From NCBI GenBank assembly GCA_040882565.1, contig JBBEAZ010000014.1, positions 78,498 to 142,497 on the forward strand: a stretch of DNA of 64,000 nt. Reading direction: 5' to 3'. Under the pieces are notes generated by a model. That model had not been told where the DNA came from and made no database searches. It saw nothing but the letters and a program-made list of their open reading frames with translations. Origin of the DNA: CF-162 sp040882565 (GTDB lineage Bacteria > Chloroflexota > Dehalococcoidia > SM23-28-2 > RBG-16-64-32). Positions within the stretch are counted from its first letter, which is position 1; every line of letters begins with the position of its first letter. The position numbers were made by a program, and so were the translations under genes. Positions 51,385-59,696 of this stretch are shown in pieces.

Positions 51385-52761
51385 CTATTTGACGAGGACG
51401 ATGCTCAATGGCAGATTCTCGTCCGGGTCTCCTACGTCCTCCGGCGGCGCCAGGCTCTTGATGAAGATCCCGAGGATGTCGTCTTGCGCCCCGGGGTGAT
51501 CACACTGGTTGAGATAGCTGTGAAAGTCGGTTAGGTCTTCTTCTATCGCCAGCTTTGTCTGCGTTGCGATGTCATCGTCGTAACAGCCGATCACGTAGAA
51601 CGCCGCAAAGCCCGTGATCGTTGCCGTCTGGGAGCCCTGTTCGAGCACGTCGATGATGACCAGGTCAATCGCGCGCGGTGTGTACGTGTGGACATGGCCA
51701 TCTGGGTCCGGCGGGATCCCGCCCTGGCCGGATGTAACGGCGCAACTGTTAAGCGAAAAGACGTTGTCGGGCGAGGGCGTCACTGGCTCGCCCGGGTCCG
51801 CGCCGATCAAGGAAAAGACATCGCTAAAGTCGTCCAGGTCATCCCCCGCGCCGTACAAGTCGTCGCAAAGCCCCTCCTCCACCAAACGGTCGTTGAGGCC
51901 GCCCAACAGCCCAAGAATATTTCCGGTTCCGGTGTTGACCTCCTGGCCCAGAGTGCAGAGAGCGTTCGTGCCGTAGTGAAAGTCGTGATCCAGGGTGTTC
52001 GCGCTCGTCTGCTCGCAATTGGCGCTGCCGATCGTAAGTTGGCCCCGCTGCCCCGAGATACCGCCTTGAGCGCCGGTTTTTAGAATGCAAACCGCTCCGT
52101 AGACCGGCCGCGTGCGTGCCGAATTGTTCGGGTCAACTTCCATGCAGCCCGAGAGCGGGCAGCCGTCGTTCACGGCGCCGTCGCCGTCATCGTCCGTGTC
52201 GTTAAGGCACTGATCGTCAGTTTCTGGCGAGCCAACGGGCGGAACGATATTACTTTGTACTCCAAACGGACTTAGCTGGGACATTCCCCGAATTGAACCT
52301 ATGCACGCCCGCGCTATTGCCCCAACATCCGCATCTCCCAACCCAAAAATCCGCCCGAACAGCGCCGCCCCCGGCCGGCGTATCCTGGCTTCGACCCATG
52401 GCATCGAGGTATCCGTCCCATCTTCGCGGCAGTTACCAATCCCGACGTCTATGCAGCTATTGCCGTCAGAACACGATGATGTCGGTGAATCGTCTATCGC
52501 TGCGGGGTCGGTACGGTTCGCGACCGCCATATCCACAGCGGCATTGAATGCAGCCATTGTGTCGCCGCTATCGTCCAGTAGTTCCTGAACGCCCCCCAGC
52601 GCTGAGAAATCAGCGGTCGTCTGGGCGCCTCTGCGCTCACTCACCCAGAGACCGAGGTCAACGGCTATGAACCCGACGATGAATACAACGGTCATCACAA
52701 GCACCAGCAAGACCAGTACTTGGCCGTCTTCTGAGCGTTGGCCTCTGTTCGCGGTATTCAC
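51385..52761 (-). CDS. TadG-like pilus-associated/secreted protein
   Basis: A 458-residue protein with the TadE/TadG N-terminus: GQVLVLLVLVMTVVFIVGFI membrane segment followed by VDLGLWVSERRGAQTTADFSA. The rest is an extracytoplasmic domain rich in D, N and Cys, with a DDQCLNDTDDDGDGAVNDGC segment like thrombospondin type 3 calcium repeats. GTG start chosen just before the membrane segment. Flp pilus genes are not in the window. A second TadG-like gene lies at 53.7 kb. Confidence 0.78.
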   Translation of the reverse strand: MNTANRGQRSEDGQVLVLLVLVMTVVFIVGFIAVDLGLWVSERRGAQTTADFSALGGVQELLDDSGDTMAAFNAAVDMAVANRTDPAAIDDSPTSSCSDGNSCIDVGIGNCREDGTDTSMPWVEARIRRPGAALFGRIFGLGDADVGAIARACIGSIRGMSQLSPFGVQSNIVPPVGSPETDDQCLNDTDDDGDGAVNDGCPLSGCMEVDPNNSARTRPVYGAVCILKTGAQGGISGQRGQLTIGSANCEQTSANTLDHDFHYGTNALCTLGQEVNTGTGNILGLLGGLNDRLVEEGLCDDLYGAGDDLDDFSDVFSLIGADPGEPVTPSPDNVFSLNSCAVTSGQGGIPPDPDGHVHTYTPRAIDLVIIDVLEQGSQTATITGFAAFYVIGCYDDDIATQTKLAIEEDLTDFHSYLNQCDHPGAQDDILGIFIKSLAPPEDVGDPDENLPLSIVLVK

Positions 52762-52814
52762 GCCTCGATTACCCCCCAATTCGCGAGAGTCCGCGGGAGT
52801 ATAACCATAGCACC

Positions 52815-52987
52815 AAATCGTTGACCCATCAACCGCCGGGCTCGAGCCCCGTCTCCTCAAGGAGGACGAGTGGGACGAGGGAGTGACGTCGTTTGGCCAG
52901 TACAGCACGATCGCGACGTCGTTTCGGCGATACACCAATCACTGGCAGGAGCACCGGGCGGAAATCCTGAAGGGCCTCGGCCGAACG
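52815..52987 (+). pseudogene. orphan C-terminal gene fragment
   Basis: About 57 codons (LEPRLLKEDEWDEGVTSFG, TSFRRYTNHWQEHRAEILKG) ending at TGA 52985-52987, with a TAG just before the fragment. Codon use looks coding. It is antisense to the upstream flank of the TadG-like gene and ends 5 bases before the promoter-start cassette. The family is unknown; it is probably the tail of a gene displaced by rearrangement. Confidence 0.4.
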
Positions 52988-52992
52988 TGAGT

Positions 52993-53020
52993 GTACAATT
53001 CGCGCCATGGAGCGCGAAGT
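52993..53020 (+). repeat. promoter-start cassette, copy 3
   Basis: TACAAT (52994-52999), 7 bases, ATG at 53007. It is identical over 28 bases to the copy at 38386-38413. Confidence 0.75.
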
Positions 53021-53638
53021 CCGCTACTGCACCACTGAGGACGGCGTCCGCATCGCATATTGCGTTGAGGGCGAAGGGCCAACACTGCTTGTCACTCCGT
53101 TTCTGAGCGAATCTTCCCCCAGGAGCAACCAGCGGCGGCGCAGGGCGACATGCGCACCGTCCTCTTCACGGACCTTGTCGGCCACACCGAGATGATGTCC
53201 CGCCTCGGCGACGAGCGCGGCCGCGACGTCCTCCGCGAGCACGAACGCATCACCCGCGAGGTCTTGAAGGCGAACGGTGGCACCGAAGTCAAAACCATGG
53301 GCGACGGCTTCATGGCCTCCTTCGGCAGCGTCACAAAGGCCGTCGAGTGCGCCGTCGCCCTCCAGCGCGCCTTCGCTGAGCGCGAGGGCGAGCCGCTGAA
53401 CGTCCGTGTCGGGCTCAACGCCGGTGAGCCCATCGAAGAGGACGGCGACCTCTTCGGCGCGACTGTGATCCTGGCATCGAGGATCGCTGCGAAGGCCGAA
53501 GGCGGCGAGATACTGGTCGCGGACACGGTGCGCGGGTTGTGCTCCGGCAAGGGGTTCTTGTTCGCGGACCGCGGGGAGTTCGTAGCCAAGGGCTTCGAGG
53601 ATCCGGTACGTGTGTGCGAGGTGAATTGGCGGCGTTAG
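53007..53638 (+). pseudogene. hydrolase-cyclase gene with hydrolase domain deleted
   Basis: The first 33 codons read MEREVRYCTTEDGVRIAYCV and GPTLLVTPFLSE. Then, in another frame, IFPQEQPAAAQGD leads into an intact cyclase domain (MRTVLFTDLVGHTEMMS, KTMGDGFMASF, VRVGLNAGEP). About 250 hydrolase codons are missing. The cyclase frame from 53150 (ATG) could still be translated as a 162-residue protein. The transition-state Asn position is Ile here too. It is nearly identical to the cyclase part at 50.7-51.2 kb. Confidence 0.8.
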
Positions 53639-53699
53639 CGGCTCCCCTCGTGTTTAGTGAGAATTCTGCGCGCCTTGAGGCAGCCTGCCGGATTGATGT

Positions 53700-54734
53700 C
53701 TACTCGACGATGCTCGGTGGAGCGTCCGAAGGCACACCGGGGGTGAATTCGAGTTCCAACGTGGGGTCATAGACCTTCTTGACGAAAGTACCACTCACCT
53801 CGCAGTTGTTGCCCGTGCAGGTACCCAGGTTGTTGAGGAAGAGGAGCGCGAAGTATTTGAGTGTCAATGTGCAGTGCCCATTGCAGAATTGGTCTACGAC
53901 CGGGACAAGGACGACTTTCAGGCTTCCGCCCGCGCCGATGAAGGGATTGCATTCCTCCACAATTTCGTATCCGCCACTGCCGTTCGGCACAAAGACCTCC
54001 CCGAAGGCATCACAGGCGGCGATGGTGTTCGTGAGGCGATAATTTGTCCCATCCCTCGTGCCGCCGACCATGTTTCCCGGTTCGGTGTCTTCGGTTGGGT
54101 CCAGGCACGTCGGCTGGCTTTGGGCACAAACCGGGCCCTGGACGCCGTTCTTGATATTGTTTTCGTAATTCTTCGACCCGTTTCCGAAGAACCGCAGCGC
54201 GCCAAAGTTTCCGGTCTGACCATTATTCGAGTCGTATTTCATGACCGTCGGCGTGCCGTCCAGCTTGATGGCGCTTTCCTTCACCGCCCAGGGCATCAGG
54301 CCGGTAAACGGATCCAGTTCCTCCATGCATGCAACCGCGCGGGTATTGATACTGAAGAACTCGATGTCGAAGACACGCGCGAAGGCGGCCGTCGAGTCCG
54401 CGGAAACTTTTACTTCGACGCAATCCTCATCGCCGGCGGACGCGCCGCTGGTGGGTGGAATATTAACGATTGTCTGCGTGTCAGGGTCATCGATTCCGTT
54501 TTCGGCAGCGTAGTCACGGGCCTCTTCGATCGCAGCGTCCACATCTAAATCATCGCCTTCTAGAAGCGCTTGTACGCCGGCGAGGGCGGCCGCATCAGCG
54601 GCGTTCTGCGCATTGCTCTTCTCCTGGAAGGCCATGCCGACGTCAAGGACCAGGCCGACCAGGCCCAGGACTGCGGTCATGAGCAGGGACGCTATGATCA
54701 GGGTCTGTCCGGACTCCGAATTTCTAATACTCAA
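53700..54734 (-). CDS. TadG-like secreted protein
   Basis: A 344-residue protein. The N-terminus SESGQTLIIASLLMTAVLGL is the TadE/G-type membrane anchor, followed by VLDVGMAFQEKSNAQNAADA, the usual TadG segment. The mature domain is N/D/G-rich with paired cysteines (CNGHCTLTL, CTGNNCEVSG). It shares only the N-terminal design with the gene at 51.4 kb. It may be surface-exposed or associated with a Flp pilus. Confidence 0.8.
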   Translation of the reverse strand: MSIRNSESGQTLIIASLLMTAVLGLVGLVLDVGMAFQEKSNAQNAADAAALAGVQALLEGDDLDVDAAIEEARDYAAENGIDDPDTQTIVNIPPTSGASAGDEDCVEVKVSADSTAAFARVFDIEFFSINTRAVACMEELDPFTGLMPWAVKESAIKLDGTPTVMKYDSNNGQTGNFGALRFFGNGSKNYENNIKNGVQGPVCAQSQPTCLDPTEDTEPGNMVGGTRDGTNYRLTNTIAACDAFGEVFVPNGSGGYEIVEECNPFIGAGGSLKVVLVPVVDQFCNGHCTLTLKYFALLFLNNLGTCTGNNCEVSGTFVKKVYDPTLELEFTPGVPSDAPPSIVE

Positions 54735-54959
54735 CCGAGCACCTCTTTAAAACTTGACGATAACTTTACGATAAGCATGACGTGGATGCCGGTTCGAGGT
54801 TGCGGCGCGAGTGACGCGTGAAGGTCAATGGATGGTGAAGATGGCGGAGATCCGGGGGAGTGGGGCAAGCGAGCAGCCGTCAGTCGGCGAATCGAGGTTA
54901 GTTGACGGGCCGACTCGCCCAGACTTTCCGAGCTGGTGGCGCGAGGATCGCCAGGCGCG

Positions 54960-55805
54960 CTATGTGAGGAACTCGAGGAGCCAGTTCGCGACGGCTTCGG
55001 GGTGCTCTTCGTAAAAGAAAAGCTTGGCGTTTGGGAGCGTTCTGAAGTCGCGGACGTTCGGGAACTGGTTCGCCATGTCACGCGCTCGGTGCTCGGGGAA
55101 GGTCGGGTCTGCGTCGCCCCAGAGGAAGGTGACGGGCATCGACAGTTCGCTGTGCAGTTTTGCGAACTGGTCGATGCGGCTGAACCTCATCTCTTTGAGG
55201 AACTGGAACATCGAATCGAGGTGCTGTGGTGATGACACCAGAGGAGGGACGAAGAACTCATGGAATTCGCCGTCGATGAAGTCCAGGTCCTCGAAGCAGC
55301 CGCCGAATCCCATGGGGGAACGGCGGAAGCGCCGAGAGAGCAGCATCCGCTTCATCACGAGACCGCTTCCCGGCAGCCGAACGAGGAATTGGTATAGGGG
55401 GATCCACGGCGGACGGTGGCCGGGTATCTCTGTGTTGGTCAGGGCGAGGTGAGTGACCCGCTCGCGGTCGAGGAGCGCTAGTTCTCGGGCGATCCATCCT
55501 CCCGTGTTGTTGCCCATCAGGTCGTAAGAGGTCACGCCCTCGGCAGCGAGTGCCTGCTGGAAGAGCCGCGCCTGGCCGGGAGAGGAGAAGTCGGCCGGCT
55601 CGGTGGAAGTGGAATCGCCGAGGCCGACGAGGTCGAACGCGTAGCAGGTGAAGCGCGGCGCGAGCGGCGGCACGACGTTCCGCCAGGTGAGTCCGGACAG
55701 CGGGAAGCCGTGCAGGAGCACGAGCGCCGGGCCGCTCCCTGTCTTCCGGTAACAGACAGTGGCGTCGCCGATCTCCACAAGGCGTTTGGTGGCGAAGTCT
55801 TCCAT
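54960..55805 (-). CDS. alpha/beta hydrolase, haloalkane dehalogenase-like, with Asn at the nucleophile
   Basis: A 281-residue hydrolase. LLHGFPLSGLTWRNVVPPLA gives the oxyanion region. The elbow reads GNNTGG (codons GGC AAC AAC ACG GGA), where the GNDTGG-type relatives have Asp as nucleophile. A His near the end is in FYEEHPEAVANWL, and an acidic residue lies in WGDADPTF. Asn at the nucleophile predicts no normal catalysis unless deamidated. The gene starts 1 base after the linalool dehydratase-like gene stop, so it is its operon partner. Confidence 0.82.
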   Translation of the reverse strand: MEDFATKRLVEIGDATVCYRKTGSGPALVLLHGFPLSGLTWRNVVPPLAPRFTCYAFDLVGLGDSTSTEPADFSSPGQARLFQQALAAEGVTSYDLMGNNTGGWIARELALLDRERVTHLALTNTEIPGHRPPWIPLYQFLVRLPGSGLVMKRMLLSRRFRRSPMGFGGCFEDLDFIDGEFHEFFVPPLVSSPQHLDSMFQFLKEMRFSRIDQFAKLHSELSMPVTFLWGDADPTFPEHRARDMANQFPNVRDFRTLPNAKLFFYEEHPEAVANWLLEFLT

Positions 55806-55806
55806 G

Positions 55807-57480
55807 CTAGATGCAGCAAGGGCAGGTGCCAGCGCCGGAGACGATGAGCAGTCCGGCGTCGCGGACGGCTTTGGCGGTGGCGTCGCGCGAGGCGGGTGGG
55901 GTTGCGGAAGTGGTCGCGGGGGCGGTCGCGGCGTTTGATGCGCTGCTGCCGGAGCGTCGAGTTGCGCTGGAGCCAGCAAAGACCATGAAATCGTGATCTT
56001 CGATTTCGGTGTCGATCTCTATCACGCCGTGTGCGGTGGTTCGCCAGCAGTCGTACGGCGCGTTGTCGCGACGGACGGTGATGTCCGCCGCGGGATGCAG
56101 GTTCTCGACGCGGAAGCTGGTGGTGTCGCCCCGATGCGGCGCGGTCGCCGTGTAGGTGGTGAGGTGCAGGACGCCGTCGTCGTCGTTGACGGCCCGCGAG
56201 AGGCCCATCTTCGGGTAGTCGACGCCGACGACGGCGGGTTCCTGGAACTTAACCAAGTTCGGCTGGTTGAACAGCCGCCACCACGAGCCTTCCTCGACTA
56301 ACTCGCCGAGCATCAGAAACGCGCTCATCTGGCCGCGCGGGTACTCCTCGCCCAGTTGGAACCAGAAGCCGAAGTCGCCGTCGTCCGATCCGAAGAAGCG
56401 CGGTTCGCACCATTCTTCGACCCGCTCGCGTAGGCGCGCAGCTGTGACGGCGTCGCCGAGTTCCTGGGCGAGTACGAGGCCCATCGTGACGAAGCGGAGG
56501 TCGGGCGGACGGAGCACGGGCACGTTGGGGTTGCTCCAACCCAGGGTGGAGACGGCAGTCTGGTACATGATCTCGGCGAGCGGGCGGTTTTGAGGGATGA
56601 CGTACCAGCAGGGAGCGAGGCCCATAATCGGGTTCGGGGCCTGAAGGTGGTCGATCTCGGGATCGTAGTAGAGCGCCATCGATTGCATGCGGCCGTCGGG
56701 GGTGAAGGCCATGTATTTCTTCTTGAGGAAGTCTTCGGTCCACTGATCGAAGACCCAGTGGTGGCTTGTCGACGCTACGCCGTCGGTCAGCTGAAGCCCC
56801 AGGCCGGCCGCCGACAGGCAGAACGGCCAGATCTTGGTGTTCTCGCAATGGGGGCCCTCTGGTCTAGCTTCCCACTGGTCAGCGAGGAATCTTGCGATGC
56901 GAGGATGGGTCCACTCGAAGGTCTGGTCTTCGAGGCCGGTAACGGGGAAGGGCTTGTCCCACTTCTCGTCGCCCGAAACGTAGCGGCTGATCGACAGCAT
57001 GAGGTTCAAGAATCCTCGGAAGAACAGGTTGCCGTCTGAGCCGATCGGGTCGGGCTGAAGGCCCCAGGGGTCGACTCCGTTTGCGGTCCAGCCCGGGGCG
57101 TCGTACTTGCCCCACAGGTGTTCGGGAACGAGGAGTCCCTTCCAGGCCTCGGGATATTCGCCACGCTGCGGATCGTGACCGAACTGGGTTAGCCAGTCGA
57201 CCGCCGCCCAGAAGGTTGTGTGGCGTTCGATCAGCTGATCGAGGATCTCTGTGTAGACCTCGCGCCAGGCGGGTGTGATGTCGGCCATGAGCGCCAGTGG
57301 ATAACTGGATTCAGACAGGTCGAAGCGTGGGAAATTGAGCATCGGCGGCGTGCTGTACTGGTCCCACCATTTATTTGGCTCGCCTCCGGCGCTCCAGTCA
57401 TCTGGTGTCGTGGCCTTGCGGTAGAGGTGGCGGAGCCATCCCCGGGCGCGCTTGTTTAGCTCTCGCGTTGGCTCTGCCAT
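55807..57480 (-). CDS. linalool dehydratase/isomerase-like protein
   Basis: A 557-residue (alpha/alpha)-barrel-type protein resembling the LinD/Ldi family, which hydrates or dehydrates terpene alcohols. Key evidence is the segment CENTKIWPFCLSAAGLGL, which carries two cysteines nine residues apart, as do the catalytic cysteines of LinD; KWWDQYSTPPML lies near the N-terminus. The last 70 residues are a low-complexity S/A/T region ending GAGTCPCCI, unlike the family. MAEPTRELNK is taken as start; a GTG six codons upstream is possible. No signal peptide is seen. Confidence 0.65.
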   Translation of the reverse strand: MAEPTRELNKRARGWLRHLYRKATTPDDWSAGGEPNKWWDQYSTPPMLNFPRFDLSESSYPLALMADITPAWREVYTEILDQLIERHTTFWAAVDWLTQFGHDPQRGEYPEAWKGLLVPEHLWGKYDAPGWTANGVDPWGLQPDPIGSDGNLFFRGFLNLMLSISRYVSGDEKWDKPFPVTGLEDQTFEWTHPRIARFLADQWEARPEGPHCENTKIWPFCLSAAGLGLQLTDGVASTSHHWVFDQWTEDFLKKKYMAFTPDGRMQSMALYYDPEIDHLQAPNPIMGLAPCWYVIPQNRPLAEIMYQTAVSTLGWSNPNVPVLRPPDLRFVTMGLVLAQELGDAVTAARLRERVEEWCEPRFFGSDDGDFGFWFQLGEEYPRGQMSAFLMLGELVEEGSWWRLFNQPNLVKFQEPAVVGVDYPKMGLSRAVNDDDGVLHLTTYTATAPHRGDTTSFRVENLHPAADITVRRDNAPYDCWRTTAHGVIEIDTEIEDHDFMVFAGSSATRRSGSSASNAATAPATTSATPPASRDATAKAVRDAGLLIVSGAGTCPCCI

Positions 57481-57565
57481 ACCGGGTCTAAGGTACACCG
57501 CGCGGCTCGGTAGCAGCGACCGGTTTCGCTTTCATTGCAAGTGCGAGATGTTTACAAAGCAGGTA

Positions 57566-57594
57566 TTGACTTCGGTTTCTGGCTGGTGTACTTT
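57566..57594 (+). promoter_or_regulatory. sigma-70-type promoter of the arsR-type gene
   Basis: TTGACT (57566-57571), 17 bases, TACTTT (57589-57594). Transcription should start near 57601, 13 bases before the ATG. Confidence 0.65.
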
Positions 57595-57607
57595 ACCACT
57601 TGGTTAA
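57592..57607. promoter_or_regulatory. candidate ArsR-family operator
   Basis: Imperfect palindrome TTTACCA-CT-TGGTTAA overlapping the -10 box and the predicted start of transcription of the arsR-type gene. Autorepression is the likely use. Confidence 0.5.
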
Positions 57608-57613
57608 ATACAC

Positions 57614-57991
57614 ATGGTGACCGCAACAGCACCCGACCGAATCAGCAGCACCTTCGCTGCCCTCGCGGATCCGACGCGGCGGGCTATCCTGGCGCGGCTG
57701 GCCTCGGGTGAGGCGAGCGTCACGGAGTTAGCTGCGCCGTTCGAGATGAGCCTGCCGGCGGTGTCCAAGCACCTCAAGGTGTTGGAGCGGGCAGGTCTGA
57801 TTGCGCGGAGCCGCGAGGCGCAGTGGCGCCCTTGCCGGCTGGAGCCGGCGCCGCTGAAGGACGTCTCGGACTGGATAGGTGAGTACCGCCGCCTGTGGGA
57901 AGAGAGGTTCGATCGCCTGGATCAGTACCTGCATGAACTGCAAGAGAAGGAAGCGAAGCAGAAAGAGGAGAAAAATGGCCAAGGCAAGTAG
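57614..57991 (+). CDS. ArsR-family transcriptional regulator
   Basis: A 125-residue winged-helix repressor. LADPTRRAILARLASGE, the recognition helix MSLPAVSKHLKVLERAGLI and the wing ARSREAQWRPCRLEPAPL are typical of the ArsR subgroup found with SRPBCC genes. No metal-binding cysteine pair is present in the usual place. The lysine/glutamate-rich tail is long. It is the first gene of a cluster with a VOC gene (17-base overlap) and two SRPBCC genes. Confidence 0.9.
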   Translation: MVTATAPDRISSTFAALADPTRRAILARLASGEASVTELAAPFEMSLPAVSKHLKVLERAGLIARSREAQWRPCRLEPAPLKDVSDWIGEYRRLWEERFDRLDQYLHELQEKEAKQKEEKNGQGK

Positions 57992-58508
57992 TTCCGCCCC
58001 GCCGATGACGAACGGGCGCAAGAAGAAGACGACGCAGAAGATCAGGCCGTGTCTATGGTTCGACGGCAACGCCGAAGAGGCGACGACCTTCTACGCGTCG
58101 GTCTTCAAGAATTCGAAAGTCCTGGACGTCGCCCGATGGGGCGAAGGAGGACCTGGAGTGCCGGGCACTGTTCTGACGATGAACTTCGAGCTCGAAGGAC
58201 AGGAATTCATCGCGCTCAACGGTGGCCCTGAGTTCAAGTTCACCGAAGCGATATCGCTCTCCGTGGACTGCGGATCGCAGGCCGAGGTGGACGAGCTGTG
58301 GCGGAAGCTCACGGCGGACGGCGGCGAAGAGAGCGTATGCGGGTGGCTGAAGGACAAGTTTGGATTGTCCTGGCAGATCGTGCCGACTGTCCTCGGCGAG
58401 ATGTTGAACGACGAGGACCCCGAGAAGTCGCAGAGAGTCATGGAGGCGATGATGAAGATGAGGAAGATCGACATCGCCACGTTGAAGAAGGCGTACTCGC
58501 AGGCGTAG
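57975..58508 (+). CDS. VOC-family protein (PhnB/3-demethylubiquinone methyltransferase-like)
   Basis: A 177-residue protein. After a basic, lysine-rich N-terminus, IRPCLWFDGNAEEATTFYAS begins a VOC fold of the PhnB-like type, with QEFIALNGGPEFKF and GWLKDKFGLSWQIVPT as further family segments. GAGGAG precedes the ATG. It overlaps the regulator gene's end. The enzymatic role of this family is generally uncertain. Confidence 0.85.
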   Translation: MAKASSSAPPMTNGRKKKTTQKIRPCLWFDGNAEEATTFYASVFKNSKVLDVARWGEGGPGVPGTVLTMNFELEGQEFIALNGGPEFKFTEAISLSVDCGSQAEVDELWRKLTADGGEESVCGWLKDKFGLSWQIVPTVLGEMLNDEDPEKSQRVMEAMMKMRKIDIATLKKAYSQA

Positions 58509-58555
58509 GCCGGCGCCCACCAATCCAGCGGATTCACTACGGAAGGAGAGACGGA

Positions 58556-59056
58556 ATGACAACGAAGCAAAACACAGAGGACGCACTGGTCATTGAGCGG
58601 ATTTTCGATGCATCTCGAGAGCAGGTATGGAAGGCGTGGACGGAGCCTGAGCGAGTCAAGCGCTGGTGGGGGCCGACGGGCTTCACGGCACCGGTGGCTC
58701 AGATCGACTTTCGGGTGGGAGGCAAGTTCTTGATGGCGATGCAGTCTCCCGAATTCAACGACGGGAAGCCGATCTGGAGCACCGGATTCTACCGGGAGAT
58801 CGTTCCGCTGGAGCGGATCGTCTGCACCGACAGTTTCGCGGACGAAGAGGGCAACGTCGTGCCGGCTGAGCACTACGGAATGACAGGCGACTTTCCGCTG
58901 GAGATGCTGCTTGCCGTTACGTTCGAAGACCATGATGGCAAGACCAAGTTGACTTTGCGGCACGAGGGCCTGCCCGCGGGCGAGCACAGCCATGGGGCGA
59001 ACGAGGGCTGGAACCAGTCGCTCGACAAGCTGGCTGAAGAGCTGGCGAGGGCGTAA
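58556..59056 (+). CDS. SRPBCC (AHSA1-like) protein
   Basis: A 166-residue START/SRPBCC-fold protein. VIERIFDASREQVWKAWTEP, KRWWGPTGFTAP and a C-terminal helix NEGWNQSLDKLAEEL are typical of the AHSA1 group that binds hydrophobic ligands. GGAAGGAGAG lies before the ATG. Second structural gene of the ArsR cluster, followed 35 bases later by a paralogue. Confidence 0.9.
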   Translation: MTTKQNTEDALVIERIFDASREQVWKAWTEPERVKRWWGPTGFTAPVAQIDFRVGGKFLMAMQSPEFNDGKPIWSTGFYREIVPLERIVCTDSFADEEGNVVPAEHYGMTGDFPLEMLLAVTFEDHDGKTKLTLRHEGLPAGEHSHGANEGWNQSLDKLAEELARA

Positions 59057-59091
59057 CCGGATCGATTCCGAGGGAAGGAAGGAGAATCGCA

Positions 59092-59571
59092 ATGAACAAG
59101 CTGGAGGTTATTGCCGAACCGGGAAAGCAGGAACTCTTCCTGACGAGGACCTTCAACGCGCCACGTGACCTGGTGTTCAAGACATGGCTCGACCCGAAGG
59201 CGATCCCGGAGTGGTGGGGGCCGAGAAAGGACGCGACGATCGTCGATCAGATGGACGTCCGGCCGGGCGGCACCTGGCGGTTCATCAGTCGCGACGCCGA
59301 GGGGAATGAGTTTGGCTTCCATGGCGTCTACCACGAGATCACGCCGGGCGAACGCATTGTCCAGACGTTTGAGTTCGAAGGATGGCCCGGACACGTAGCT
59401 CTCGAGACAGCGACCTTCGAAGAGGTCGACGGAAAGACCAAGTTCACCGGTCAATCCGTGTTCCAGTCGGTTGAGGATCGTGACGGGATGGTCAGTTCGG
59501 GGATGGAGGAGGGCGCCGCCGAGACGATGGACCGCCTCGCGGAGATCGTTGAGAAGGCCCGCGTTTCTTAG
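59092..59571 (+). CDS. SRPBCC (AHSA1-like) protein, second copy
   Basis: A 159-residue paralogue of the preceding gene: LFLTRTFNAPRDLVFKTWLD, PEWWGPRKDATIVDQMDVRP and the C-terminal helix METMDRLAEIVEK-like sequence (ETMDRLAEIVEK). GGAAGGAAGGAG precedes the ATG. It ends the cluster. The ligand is unknown. Confidence 0.9.
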   Translation: MNKLEVIAEPGKQELFLTRTFNAPRDLVFKTWLDPKAIPEWWGPRKDATIVDQMDVRPGGTWRFISRDAEGNEFGFHGVYHEITPGERIVQTFEFEGWPGHVALETATFEEVDGKTKFTGQSVFQSVEDRDGMVSSGMEEGAAETMDRLAEIVEKARVS

Positions 59572-59696
59572 GGAGATCTGGCTGTCGTAGCGCGGTATCG
59601 GGGCGCGGCGGGGATTATGCCGCCGCGCCCTCGGAATTTGGCCGGGAATCGTTATATGCTGCCTGCGAAGACTCACAACGCCAGAAGGGAGCAGAC

